DNA from: Trichomonas tenax
Lineage: Eukaryota; Parabasalia; Trichomonadida; Trichomonadidae
Assembly: GCA_023091735.1 (NCBI GenBank)
Contig: JALKBU010000025.1
Coordinates: 62,001-126,000 of the forward strand
Direction: 5' to 3'
Length of the DNA: 64,000 nucleotides
Shown piece by piece: positions 50,980 to 62,222 of this stretch (positions are counted from its first letter, which is position 1; each line of letters opens with the position of its first letter). Made by a program: the position numbers and the translations under genes. Below the pieces are notes generated by a model that was not told where the DNA came from, did not search any database, and worked only from the letters and a program-made list of their open reading frames with translations.

Positions 50980-51180
50980 ATGAACGAAAGAGCACTTTTG
51001 CTTGACTCTCTCCACGAGTTGTCGAACATTCTCGAAACAGGCCTTGACAGGGAAACTCTGTCGATACTTTTAGAGCTGACTGAAGCTGGCGTGAATCCAG
51101 AAGCATTAGCGGCTCTAATAAAAGAGCTGAGAAAGCAGAAGGAGGAAAATGACCAGGAGACACCAACTTTCTTCGATTAA
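50980..51180 (+). CDS. MZT1: MOZART1, gamma-tubulin complex microprotein
   Basis: The 66-residue protein starts at ATG 50980. The core [46 protein letters not shown] matches MOZART1 (MZT1/GIP1) closely along its whole length, including [16 protein letters not shown] and IKELRK. MOZART1 binds N-terminal regions of gamma-tubulin complex proteins (GCPs) and activates the gamma-tubulin ring complex at microtubule-organising centres. It is only one small helical domain, so short length is normal. An initiator-like TCATTTTAATC sits just upstream. Confidence 0.93.
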   Translation: MNERALLLDSLHELSNILETGLDRETLSILLELTEAGVNPEALAALIKELRKQKEENDQETPTFFD

Positions 51181-52370
51181 TTTCGATTACATGCTCCAAT
51201 GGCAGCTTTATTCTCTAATTTGGCAATATTTTTAAAAAATCATCATGTTCGTTCAATTACGCAGTTGCTCATAAATACAAAGAACGTGCAATCCATTACT
51301 ATCTTTCCATTTTGGTTCAAAAATACTGATATTGAAGCAATATAAAAAATATAAACTTTCAATGAGCGTAGATTCATCGAAATTGTATTCTATGGTACAG
51401 CGATACAGATTTTGAAATTAGAAGTATTACAGTAATGATTCAATAATATTTATTGAAACTCAATATAAAGTTTAACGCTTTTAAATTTAGCTTGCAATAT
51501 ATTAGTCGTATTAAGTGGTCAAAGTAAACTATGCTATCTCTATCATATTCAAGTAATTTTTCATCGATTATCATAAAAACGTTAAAAATATCATCTACAC
51601 AATATGCATACTCATTTGTATAATTTTTATAAATCAAGGAATAAAATATTCTTAAATCATAAACAACCATTGGGCTTTTCTCCATTTCCCATATGTGGTC
51701 TTCCCCACGTGCGTCCCCAAATGGGGAAAAAATTATATTTTACAATAAAAAGTGTTTTTTGGAAAATGGGGAAAAACTTTTTACAGTGAGGAATCATACA
51801 TTAGATGGGGAAATGCACCGGGAATTCATGGTTTCAATTTCAAAGAAAACTAAATACCTTTCTCAGTATCCCCATCTTTCCTCTCAATTTTCCCAAAAGG
51901 TGACACAAAATTGAATACCCGCCACGCATTTTTAGTTTGGGGAACTCAATTTTGGGTAAAAGTGACGCTTGATTTCAATACAGCAAATAGGATTTCATAG
52001 TTGTATTGCTTGTAATGTAATAAATCAAAGCTATTTTGCATTTTGATCAGTTCTGAATTTTTAGTTCATTTATTTGTGCTTGTCATGTGGCCGTGGCTTT
52101 GTCTCCTGCCACGATTTTTTGGTTCCCCAAAGGGAGAAAAAAACTTAAATAACGTATAAAAAATGACCCGCAAACCCGATGGTTGCTCATAAATAACGAA
52201 AAATCATAAATATTAGTTGATAATTTCAAAAAATCATTGCAAAAAGTCAATTTTTTTAAAAAAAAAAAACAAAATCCGGAAAACAGGAATAAATTTACAG
52301 AGTTATATAAAAGCGAAGAGAAATCGGATGATCAAAAATATAAAAAGCAATTCAAAAAATTGAGAAAGAT
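51181..52370. other. Intergenic with a patch of G4/C4 tracts
   Basis: Between 51670 and 52130 there are many CCCC and GGGG tracts (TTCCCCA, CCCCAAATGGGG palindrome at 51716-51727, GGGGAAAA), unlike the flanking AT-rich DNA. Stop-broken frames on the plus strand repeat WKMGK/MGKK-like words but show no known domain. It may be a decayed repeat; I see no clean ends. Confidence 0.4.
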
Positions 52371-53448
52371 ATTTAAGGGGAAACTTTGAATAGTTTACAT
52401 TTTTAACTAAAATTGAATATATCTCTTGATCTAGAAACAATAAAAGGACATCAATATCTGAAAATGAATAGACCTAGGCCACTGTATAAGATGCAAGTAT
52501 TTACAAGACAATAGTGAGAAATTTCAAAATATTCATATAATGTAAAACTAATATTATTAAAATATATTGCAAATATTAACTCCCTAGAAGATAGTTATTT
52601 TGGTTTCATCATCTTGAAATCAGATTCCGTTGAAGATCCAGAGACAAATTTAATTTGGAATTTTGAATAGTTTACATTTTTTGCTTTGTATTTTTGGCAA
52701 AATACTCTTTGCCAGGTAAAGATATTGGCATTTTTATAACTCCATATGTATTTCCTATAGGTACATTTTTATTTGCATTTGATTTTGCTGTCCTTTGGTA
52801 TCTTTCCTTTTAGTTAGTTGAGATGTGACAAAAAAAATGTCAGGGTATATATATATTATTTTCAATGTTATTCAATATTACTGTCATTAACTGCAATTCC
52901 GAGGACAGTAGTTTGTCATATGTCTTATCCTTACTAAAATATATAAGTTTTGCATGCTGAAGTTTAATATTGGAAAAGTAGTAGCAAAACAACTTCGCTA
53001 ATTGCTCATCTCCGCTGGCGATTGGATTCATTCGATTTCACATAATTATAAGCTATGCAAGTGATGAATGTTATAAAATAGATGCAGTTTAAAAGGATTA
53101 AATTGCATAAATCATAAAATCATCGAAATTGAATTCTTTACTTTTTCGGTTAGTATGTTGTTTTGAAAAGTGGACGACATACGTTTGTGAGCAATTGTTC
53201 ATACCTTCATATAATGCTATCGCAAAGTTTCTAAATGGAATATCTATGAAGATGGCAAATATAAATTTGAAAATTGATGTTTAAAATCAGCATATTGGAG
53301 ACTATAAAAAATCACATAACTGCTATAGATAAAAAACACATATAACTAATGCATGTCGAATTATAAAAATATAAATATCTTTATTTGGCAATGAGTTATT
53401 GACAAAATATGTAAAAAATGTAAACTATTCAAAGTTTTTCCCTTAAAT
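52371..53448. mobile_element. Non-autonomous DNA-transposon-like element with terminal inverted repeats
   Basis: The left end starts ATTTAAGGGGAAA, then CTTTGAATAGTTTACATTTTT (from 52371). The right end, read in reverse complement from 53448, is ATTTAAGGGAAAAA, then the same 21 bases. The 34-36-base ends differ by one substitution and two extra bases. Both ends include TTAA next to the G/C run, the target duplicated by piggyBac-type elements. A third partial copy of the inner end (TTTGAATAGTTTACATTTTT) lies inside at 52661-52685 in the left orientation. No transposase is recognisable; an ATG-initiated 63-codon minus-strand frame (52840-53031) has no visible homologue. About 1.08 kb in total. 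Confidence 0.7.
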
Positions 53449-55029
53449 TATTTCAAATAAAAAGGCTTTCAAAAAGGTTATTTTTTAAGAAAAAACTTGC
53501 CACTTAAAAATAGATAGACATTCCATAGCCATTTCCAAATATCACTGAAAAGTATCACTTTCATTTCACCTCACTTCCCCTTTTTCGTGATGCAACAATA
53601 GAAAATAAATTTGTTATATTATTAGTATAGTGATCACAAAAAATAGGATCGTGAACTTTACAAAAACTTTTGAAAAACTTGAAAACGTATTTTCCAATCT
53701 AATTATAGCAGATTAGTTAAATCACAAATCCGATGATTTTAATTTGTGTCATCAATTTATATTTTATCATCAAATATCGATATATCTCCCTCATTCTTTG
53801 CTAAATTATTCTGCATTTGCATTGAAACATATAGGTAATATTTTTATGGTTGCAATCAGTTTGTGGAACAACTTTAAATCACCAAGACTTTGACTTAAAA
53901 TTCTTATCTTTTGTTTAGATTTTTGTATAATTTAGCGAAAATAAATAATAGGATGCACTTTATTTTAAGTAGAATACATTTCTACATCATTAGTTCGATT
54001 TGTACGATTATTTTCTGACGATCTTTGACAAATAAAATTTCAAAATTTACTTGCCAAATATCCATTTTACTTGACAAACGCGGCCCTAACTCATGTGCTT
54101 ATTTGAGGCGAATATCATGAAGAAAAAGCTGCTTACATTAGTTCAAACATAACTAAAAACTCAGCTGCAGCGAATTTGCTTAGTTTTTCTCGAGAAAGCA
54201 CCCAAAATTATTGGATTTTATACCTGAAATCAATATTCAGCATCCTAAACTAGCTTGGCATGTCATATTATTAGTTGCATTTTCTCAAATACCATCTCTT
54301 GATCCTTAAAGCCATATAATCTAGGCTTCAATAATTAATGTTTAACATTCATGCTTAGATTATTTCCCAACTTACCTGGGCACACCACAAAAGTCGAAAT
54401 ACTCAAGAATTTTCATATCTTTCAATGCATATTCCATATTTATTTTTTTAATATTTTTTTGTTATTTAGTGAATATATGCTTATTGTAGTATTTTTAATC
54501 AAAATCAACTTTACAAAAAAGATAGCTATAGAAAGATTCTGTTAAAAATAATACTTTATCTTTTCAATTTTGCGCTCTTATTATTTTGAGGACTATATTC
54601 TGTTATGAACCAAATATATAAAGATAAAAGAGTATCTAAATCATAAACAAACTATCCCACTTATGCATGAATTTTCGGAGTTATTATTATTAATTTCTCT
54701 AACAAACAAATTTTTTTGGTGGTTCTGGAAATGTGTTTCGTTACAAACATCATCAAAACATATTTTAAAAAGTTTGGCTTCATGTCACTTTTATAAGATA
54801 TTATCACAGTCACTTTTCATAATTTAAAAAGTGAAAACGTGACAAGCTTTCATTAATTTTGGTTTTATTTTTTATTAAATAAGTTAAATTTACTATTCGA
54901 TTTCTGTGTAAACTTCACAAAAAACAATGAAATGACAAAATTGAGATATAAGGATTTTACCTGACGTAGAATGTAAATCAAAAGAAATAACAACTCTTTC
55001 TGAATTTGAGTGATTAACCACTTTTTAGA
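53449..55029. other. Intergenic, nothing recognised
   Basis: About 1.6 kb of AT-rich sequence with no convincing gene, RNA gene or repeat. Short CTTGACAAA/CTTGCCAAA variants near 54050-54080 resemble degenerate motif copies. Confidence 0.45.
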
Positions 55030-55040
55030 TTTACATGTCC
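55030..55040 (+). promoter_or_regulatory. Initiator-like motif overlapping the Rab start codon
   Basis: TTTACATGTCC contains the ATG (55035-55037) of the Rab gene itself. If transcription starts at the motif, the leader would be almost absent. Confidence 0.5.
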
Positions 55041-55628
55041 GGCGTCGAAGGAATCCCTGAAGCCAAGATCGTCCTTCTTGGTGCAACAATGGTTGGCAAG
55101 ACAACGTTGGTCACCAAATTCACATCAGGCGAATTTGATCCATCTATTAAAGCAACAGTCGGCGCTTGCTACGCATCTAAAATAGTTCCAGTAGACAACG
55201 AAACAGTTAAGCTACAGATTTGGGACACAGCAGGTCAAGAAAAATTTAAGAATCTCGTTCCGATGTATTTCCGTGCTGCTAAGGTCGCCATTTTGACATT
55301 TTCTGTTGGTGACACAGAATCCTCTGAGGAAGTCATTTTCTGGTCGAACAACTTAAAGCAAAATACAACAGTCATGCCAACCCTCTTCGTCGTTGGTAAT
55401 AAAATCGATCTTCCAAATCGTACTGTTTCAGAAGAGCAAGGAAAGAAGATTGCTGAGGAAGTTGGCGGTGAATATATCGAGGTTTCTGCTAAGGATGGCA
55501 TTAACATAGACAAGTTACTGAATTTGATTGCTCAGGCCGCTTTGGAGGCAGTTAAGAATGATGCTCCAACACCAAAGTCACAAACAATCAATCCTACACC
55601 AAAGAAGAGGAAGGAAGGATGCTGCTAG
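55035..55628 (+). CDS. Rab-family small GTPase
   Basis: The 197-residue protein starts at ATG 55035. P-loop GATMVGKT (16-23) is slightly atypical, with ATM in place of the usual DSG/DSS residues. Switch I ATVGACY, catalytic WDTAGQEKFKN with the glutamine intact, GNKIDL and VSAKDG follow, and the tail KRKEGCC carries the double-cysteine prenylation site. It groups by eye with Rab5/Rab21/Rab22-type endocytic Rabs (SLVPMYFR-like LVPMYFRAAKVAIL). The strict subfamily cannot be fixed by reading. Unlike the Rab at 23 kb its hydrolysis residues look normal. Coding sequence is GC-richer than its flanks. Confidence 0.92.
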   Translation: MSGVEGIPEAKIVLLGATMVGKTTLVTKFTSGEFDPSIKATVGACYASKIVPVDNETVKLQIWDTAGQEKFKNLVPMYFRAAKVAILTFSVGDTESSEEVIFWSNNLKQNTTVMPTLFVVGNKIDLPNRTVSEEQGKKIAEEVGGEYIEVSAKDGINIDKLLNLIAQAALEAVKNDAPTPKSQTINPTPKKRKEGCC

Positions 55629-56110
55629 ATAATCTTTTCTATTTAAACCATTCCATAGTTTATAATTTCGTTATATGATAAAAACCATTTAAAAAAATTT
55701 CATCAATTTTACAAGCGATAGCATTATCACCAGGACCAGAAGTTTTACGAATTAGTTGCGAATCACCGTTTACTGTTTTTTTGTGAAAATATTATTCCGA
55801 AATTTAATATAATGTTCTTCATTTCGGCTTTTGTGTATTATGGATTCACTTTCCTGTTCATATATATACTGCTGCTGTGAGTTACATCGAAATCTACTGT
55901 AGACTGCACTAAAATATCATCAGTGATTTTTTTTCTCGGTTATCTCATAATGGACTCGCTTACATCACAAATCGGTGATATCTGTGTACACCAAAGGCTA
56001 ACAGTCAAATTAAGGTAAATTTGAATCTCTGAACATGAAAACCTAAAATGAGTTGAGGTTTAATCATAATTTAGCCTAGAATAGCATATTTTGATGAGAA
56101 AAATGATATT
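55629..56110. other. Intergenic, nothing recognised
   Basis: Spacer between the Rab gene and the inverted-repeat element; no frame, RNA gene or motif is convincing. Confidence 0.45.
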
Positions 56111-57213
56111 TATAGTGCCCTCAAAATCTAAAGTCCCCCAATTGTGTAGTTTACAAGGTTGAAGCCCCTAACCCTGAAATCTTGAGGAGGAGTTAATCAG
56201 ATTTTCAACTTTTAATGAGTAGAAAGATTGCAGGAATAAAATACTCTATAATACACTATAAAAAATTTATATTTATATTGTGAAAAGTCTGAAAAAACAG
56301 AATTTTGATAAAAAAACGAAAAATTTATGCAAGACAAAATAAACATCTCAAAAAGGAAATAAAGCAAAATAGACAAAATTGCAGGTTTTAGTTATTGTCG
56401 ACACAACAAGACGGGAGAGAATCGTCTCCATTCAAGCTAGAGTCTGATCTGTAGGCGTCCTCTCTCACAAAACACGAAAATAGAGAAGATATGGAATAAT
56501 TAAATCTCGATTCTTCGTAAGAAAACTTCCTTATTACGTCATGAAGCTGAACTTTGCAATTTTCCCCTGCCACTCTCGAAGATGGAGGGGTATTTAAGGA
56601 AAAAGCAAGATTCCTAACAGACAACGACACAAAAAACGTGTTGTGATTGCTCAGCTTGATACAGAGTAGCATTCAAGCAACTTAAAGCTAATGAATCTCG
56701 TGATCCATCAGAATCTCAATGAATATTACCTTTTGATTCATTAGAGATGTACTACAGATTCATTAGCCTCTGAATGCGTGCACTTTATGCTCCAACAAGA
56801 GGCAATTTTTATTGCCCCTTAATATCTTGCCATAAGAATGGCTGTGCACGAAGGACCTAAGGTTGATGCACAGCACTCAGTTACAGCACCGACCAACTCG
56901 TGTGATTTTTCGACATACGATATTTTTTGGGCGAAAATACAGCCCAATTCATGCCATTTTGGCATGGGTGCTCTAGCATTAAACACTCTTTATACTTATG
57001 AGGCCTTGGGTTAACACAGGGCCTCCTTCCCCCGCGGACTTGAAGCTTTTGCTTAAGGCGCCGATCACGTTTTGAAGGCCGCAAAAGTCCAAAAAATAAC
57101 TTTTTCTGAAGTTTACATTGAGTAAAAGTATGTAGAAAAAATAATAAAGAACTTTGATTTACAAAGGTCTCAAAATTGACAACAAGTGGACTTTATTTTT
57201 TGCGGGCACTATA
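56111..57213. mobile_element. TA-flanked element with terminal inverted repeats (Tc1/mariner-like ends)
   Basis: The left end is TATAGTGCCCTCAAAA, then TCTAAAGTCC (56111-56136). The right end in reverse complement from 57213 is TATAGTGCCCGCAAAA, then AATAAAGTCC. Twenty-three of 26 positions agree. TA at each boundary and a conserved GTGCCC...CAAAA..TAAAGTCC end resemble Tc1/mariner/pogo-type elements. The 1.1-kb inside is GC-richer than its surroundings. It holds an ATG-initiated 94-codon minus-strand frame (56388-56672) and a Lys/Arg-rich minus-strand frame (56881-57084, no ATG), neither with a transposase motif I can name. It is either non-autonomous or a decayed transposon. Confidence 0.72.
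56797..57054. other. Cluster of six hairpins, possible structured RNA
   Basis: Consecutive stem-loops inside the element: 56797-56820 (AAGAGGCAAT/ATTGCCCCTT, one mismatch), 56841-56874 (GCTGTGCA/TGCACAGC), 56927-56947 (TTGGGC/GCCCAA), 56951-56965 (ATGCCA/TGGCAT), 57000-57025 (GAGGCCTTG/CAGGGCCTC, one G-U) and 57043-57054 (AAGC/GCTT). Upstream, CTAATGAATC at 56688 is answered by GATTCATTAG at 56735 and 56757. No known RNA family is identified; direction of transcription is unknown. Confidence 0.5.
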
Positions 57214-58089
57214 CTGTAAAGATATATGTCAAATAAAGCCGAAGCATTAGGTTTAAACTCAGTATATTGGAGTACTCTTCAATAAGAAAATGATTTCATA
57301 CAAGATTTGTGCTATTTCGAGATGTTATAATTTCGTTATTTGATATCATTCTTTAGCATTTCAAATATAGACTACAAATATTGTATACATTATATATTCA
57401 TGCAGCCAGGAGTCAAACTCTTAGGTTTGAAAATTCTAATCTGATATCTTTTAAATCTTTATCATAATCTAATAGCTTATGTGACACACATCTAAAATTT
57501 TAGATCTATGCAACGATAATAACAAAATATTTCATTCTGTTCAAAAAAATATTCAAATTAGAAGTTGTTATATAGAAAATTATGATATACAGAATGACTA
57601 ATAATTAATCATTAATAGAAAATGGTATGTTGTAGATTATATTTTTTTTGATAATAAAATATTGTGGATGTTTGGGTGAATATCAAAGCTATGAGTTCAG
57701 TTGGGCCTAAAAATGAGATTTTCATTATATATTAGCGATGAATTGATACTTCACAAATTTCTCTAAAAATTCGTTTTTGAAGATACTTTGGAGATATCTT
57801 CAAGCAAATAAGTGCAAAACTGAGGCCTGTTTTAGCCTTAACGTGTCGATAGTTTAACATTTACTTAATCAAATTTTTGTGATCAATCTTCTATTGATCA
57901 ATCCCATATTTTCTGTATTGAATTCGATAGCATTCAAAGAGCTGAGTCAAATCTTATAAAGATCAATCATCAAAAACACGAATAATGTTGTGATCAAAGA
58001 TTTGTTGACCAAAACTCGTCCTTATTTGATAAAAAAACAAGTTTACAAACTAAAATACATGTTTATAAGAGACACACACATCGTGCTTA
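57214..58089. other. Intergenic, nothing recognised
   Basis: AT-rich spacer between the inverted-repeat element and the proline-rich protein gene's 3' end; no convincing feature. Confidence 0.45.
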
Positions 58090-58494
58090 TTAATTCTTTG
58101 CGAACTTGAGGAAAGTTTGGTTGAAATCTTTCTTCGACAAGTCGTTCATTGGACAGTAGTTCCCATTGACTAAGTCCAGAACGTAGCATAATTTTGAATA
58201 TACTCTTGCGAGCTGTCTCGTAAACTGGCCGTGATATTTCACACAATGTTTCGAGAGGAATGCCATGGCTTCTTCCATGCTGTTGAACATCCCGTTGTGT
58301 GACAGCTTTTTGTCAAAAGGGATAATCACCTGCTTCGTCGGTACGTAAGTGTAAAACGGCAAATCTATGCTCAAAGACGGAATCTTGGGCGGCTGCGGCG
58401 GCTGAGACGGCATGGGAGGGAGGACCGGCTGGTTGTATGGATAAGAGTATGTGTTGTGGTATCCTGGTTGATAGTAAACTTGCTGAGCAAACAT
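58090..58494 (-). CDS. Small Tyr/Pro-rich protein, function unknown
   Basis: The 134-residue protein starts at ATG 58494 (MFAQQVYYQPGY); an upstream in-frame TTG is ignored. Residues 1-40 are Tyr/Pro/Gln-rich and low complexity (YYQPGYHNTYSYPYNQPVLPPMPSQPPQPP). The rest is a compact, probably helical domain (NSMEEAMAFLSKHCVKYHGQFTRQLARVYSKLCYVLDLVNGNY, then DLSKKDFNQTFLKF). I do not recognise the family. GC content is clearly higher than the flanks, supporting real coding. It stands alone in a gene-poor stretch. Confidence 0.72.
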   Translation of the reverse strand: MFAQQVYYQPGYHNTYSYPYNQPVLPPMPSQPPQPPKIPSLSIDLPFYTYVPTKQVIIPFDKKLSHNGMFNSMEEAMAFLSKHCVKYHGQFTRQLARVYSKLCYVLDLVNGNYCPMNDLSKKDFNQTFLKFAKN

Positions 58495-61400
58495 TAAATT
58501 TAAATTTTTATTTTTAAATTGGACATTCAAATTTTGATAACCTCTCAATCTACAAAAGTTATTTTTATATCATTCTCACGTTGCATGTTCCTAAATTTTT
58601 CTTTGGTTCACAGAATACAAAAATATAAAATAGAAATGTGCTATACATTGCTTCTGAAGATATATTTTAAAGTTTTTCAATATAAAGAATTTTGTGACAA
58701 AACGTTCTTTTTTTGTTTTCATTGATCATTATAGTTTTAATTGTGGATTTGAGATCTATATATTGAGGTATATCATATATCCGAGGAAAAACTCTTCAAT
58801 GGGCTGATTTATTATTGAAGATTTCTTATATCTCTTTGCTAAGCCATTTCATTTTCCCCATAAACATTATTTACCATAAGGCGATGTTTAAAGAGCTTAC
58901 TGATAAAATTAGAGAAATATATTTTTATAATTTAATTTATTGGAAATTCGTCATTTTCTTTTTACCAATCAGTACCCCACAGTTTGGGAAATATATTTTT
59001 AAACTATAAACCATGTTTTATGGAAATATGTTCATTTTCTTGTTATATATTTCGAATTGCAAAGAGTTATTATTCTGAAATCCATTTACTCATTATGTGT
59101 TTTATCTTGCAACCATAGATTTTGCTTGAACTCAAATTTATAATATCAGTGTTTTCGATATATTGATAATAAAACAATAACCAATGAATGGCTCACAAAT
59201 ACTCTTTATGTAGAATCTATTTTAATGCAGTAGAAAGTATATTAATGGGAATTCAAAGATATAATTAGGTTTTTGTAGAGATCAGCCAAAGCACCAAAAT
59301 ACAGTCCGCTGCATCATAAAAAGCAAAACGTGATGTTGTCAGGACATGATGAAATGTTGAAGCAATATCTTTTCTTTCAAAACAAAAGTCAGAGATGAAA
59401 CACTGATAAAAATTCGAGAGCCTTTTATAACCTCAACAGGAAACAAGGACAAATACAAAAAAACAAAAAATTCAAAAATTTATCATTTTTATTTTATGGA
59501 TTTTAAGTGATATTCGGTACTTTTAAACGGAGTTTTTAAAGAATTATGTGCTATTTTCGGTTTCTTGAAAATTTTGAAATTAATTCATTGAAGAATTGTA
59601 TCAACTCTAGGGGTCAGAACCAGATCAAACATGTATGGGCAAATATAACTCTTGTGTGATGCCATACATAGGTGGAGTGTTAAACATATATAATATCGTT
59701 TCATATTTTTCATTAACAATTTGATATCAGCTTATTATTGAGTAAATAGCAATATTTATTATAAATATATCACATGCCAACAACATAGTAACATATTACA
59801 AATAATACATAATGACCAACTTATACTCATAGCCAATGAATATACTGAAATTAACGATTAATAAAAATAAAGTATTCAAAAATAAAAACGTTGGGAAAAT
59901 AATTAGAATCATATATACTATTTTATTAATTTAAACATTGTCAAATAAATTGTGAAAAAACGTGACTTTTGATCTTATCCACTTTTTAAAATATGGTTTA
60001 TTATAACATTTACATAATGGTAATGCTAATTTCGCCAATTTTGGTCGCTAAAAACCAAATTTGAGAGTTAAAACACTTCTTTCATTGAAAATAAAATAAA
60101 TTTTACTTCGCCCAAAGAAAATTTTCTGTGAAAAGAAATCGCAAATTTGGACTCTATACGTATTTTTGAGTCCATTGATCAAGTTTTTGCAATTTTTCTG
60201 TAACCCTAAATTTTCAACCTTTTGCACATTACAAGTTTTCCAAATTTTTTATTCTTGGGCCAAAAAAGGAATTTTATGGAAATACAAATAAATATTTTAA
60301 TAGATACATTACAGCTCTATATTAATGGCTGATTTAAAATCGAAAATTTCTTATCTAAACCCAAAAATTAACAATTTTTTTCAGGGTGCAAAGGTCGAAA
60401 ATCAAGGGTAATCGAATACAACGAATCCGACATATATATGATATAAAAAATTGATATATAATATAAATCAATGATTAAATTGGATGATTGCCGATAATAA
60501 ATTTATTGCTATCTCCATATTTCAAAACAAACAGCCATACTATTTTCCACATGATTTTATTGCTCAAGCATATTACTGTAGAATGTTCGAATCAGGTTAA
60601 TTTCGTGTTTTTGTTCGGATATCACACATATTGAGATCAAAACATGAATATTCCAGACTATTGACAGTTGGCCCTTTCTATGATACATATAGAGATTACT
60701 GATGTTGTTCGATCATGATATTTTGGAGAATATTTTTTGACCATATCTGATTAATCACTTTTTCACTATTTTAACATTAAGAAATATCATTTTTCAAAAA
60801 GGCCCAAAGCTTAATGGGCATATCATTGATACAACGATTGATTGCATTCAAATTTGCATTATTGAATTTTTCCTCATTTTTTTTACTAGGTCCATTCTAT
60901 AGACAGATAGGGCATGTTAAGTCTTAAGTGCAAAATACCTTTTTCAACTTTTGCAAAATTACACTAATTCATTAATGTAGAGTTCGTACCTATTCACATG
61001 CATACCAGAAAGAGCGCATATAAGCTAAGATATTTGTCACATTTAAAATAACCAATATTTTTCTTTGATTTTTCATCAATGAAATGCAATATTGAAATCA
61101 TTGGCCAGAGCTTTCGAATCCAATTATATTCTCTTCACATGCAAACTTTTGACAAATCTTGAAGATCTTTCATTGATTTTACACAGAAATTTTCGTTGTT
61201 GAGTCCTCATTATAAGTTTCTAAAACATGATAGTTTAGGGCAATCATAGTATCATCATTATGAAGCTTGATATTTATCCATATTTGATGATATTACTGAT
61301 TTCTGCGTTGTAAATTATTCAAAATTGTCAACTAACGTCATATTGACAATTTACGTGACAAAAATTATTTGATTTTCGATTTCTTGATGAAAAACTCGAA

Positions 61401-62222
61401 ATTTTACCATTAATATATTTGGAAAAGTGAATACACATGTATAATATAATTGTTTATATCATAAATTCTAAAATTTTGTTAATAGGTTCAATAAATCAAA
61501 TAAATATCACGTAGATTGTAACCAAGAGCCTTAAGCTATCTAAGCCATCACTAGTTATATAATATTCCATGTCCTTTTGCCTTATATCGTGAGATAAAAA
61601 TGATGAAAAAAATAAAACGGTGATTTGAGCCATTTCGAGCATAAAACAATCAAAATTTTTCGATGGAAAGTTGTTTAATCACGTGATAATGCTGTGATTC
61701 GATTCTTTACAAAATGCAATAAAATTCACGTAACAGGCTCCTTTTAGTTCAAATGCAGTTGCAATTTTATTTTTATTCGAATAAAGACCTTAAATACTGA
61801 ATACCTCGAAAAATAATCGCGAAAGAACGAAAAACCCTTAATTTGAACATCAAACATAGGCGTAATTAACTCTTTTAAGTCAAAATTTAGACTGCCCACA
61901 GTGGGTGTACCACGTACACACGAGAATGAAAGGTTTTTGAGAATATATATTCGAATCGAAATTTAAATCAAGGATTTAAAACCTAAAACATGGATATGTA
62001 TAGAATACAACGTACATAGAGTGTGGATATAATATAATTAAAGTTAGAAAGAGTGAATGTCAAAAACACGTTTAAATATTAAGAGTACAAATCGCATCTT
62101 TGAGACACTTTTATTGTTGATTTTTGATCAGGACTTCTTATGATTAAATCCGAATAAAGTTAATCATGGGTATGAAGATTTTAAATGGTATAAAATGAAA
62201 AGGAGGTATAAAAAATAACAAT
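58495..62222. other. Gene-poor 3.7-kb region
   Basis: AT-rich sequence without a convincing reading frame. The part around 60000-60420 is rich in TTTTCAAAATTT and AACCCTAAATTT-type words that suggest a diverged repeat, but no matching ends were found. Downstream spacing to the IBP39-like gene has no motif I trust. Confidence 0.4.

Noticed and set aside
51604..51914. Overlapping short plus-strand frames
   Set aside because: Frames end quickly and repeat G/C-tract words; more likely noise in a decayed repeat.
56388..56672. 94-codon minus-strand frame inside the inverted-repeat element
   Set aside because: Has an ATG but no transposase or other motif; kept only as part of the element.
57000..57060. 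tRNA gene
   Set aside because: Hairpins lack the A/B-box sequences and the cloverleaf order.
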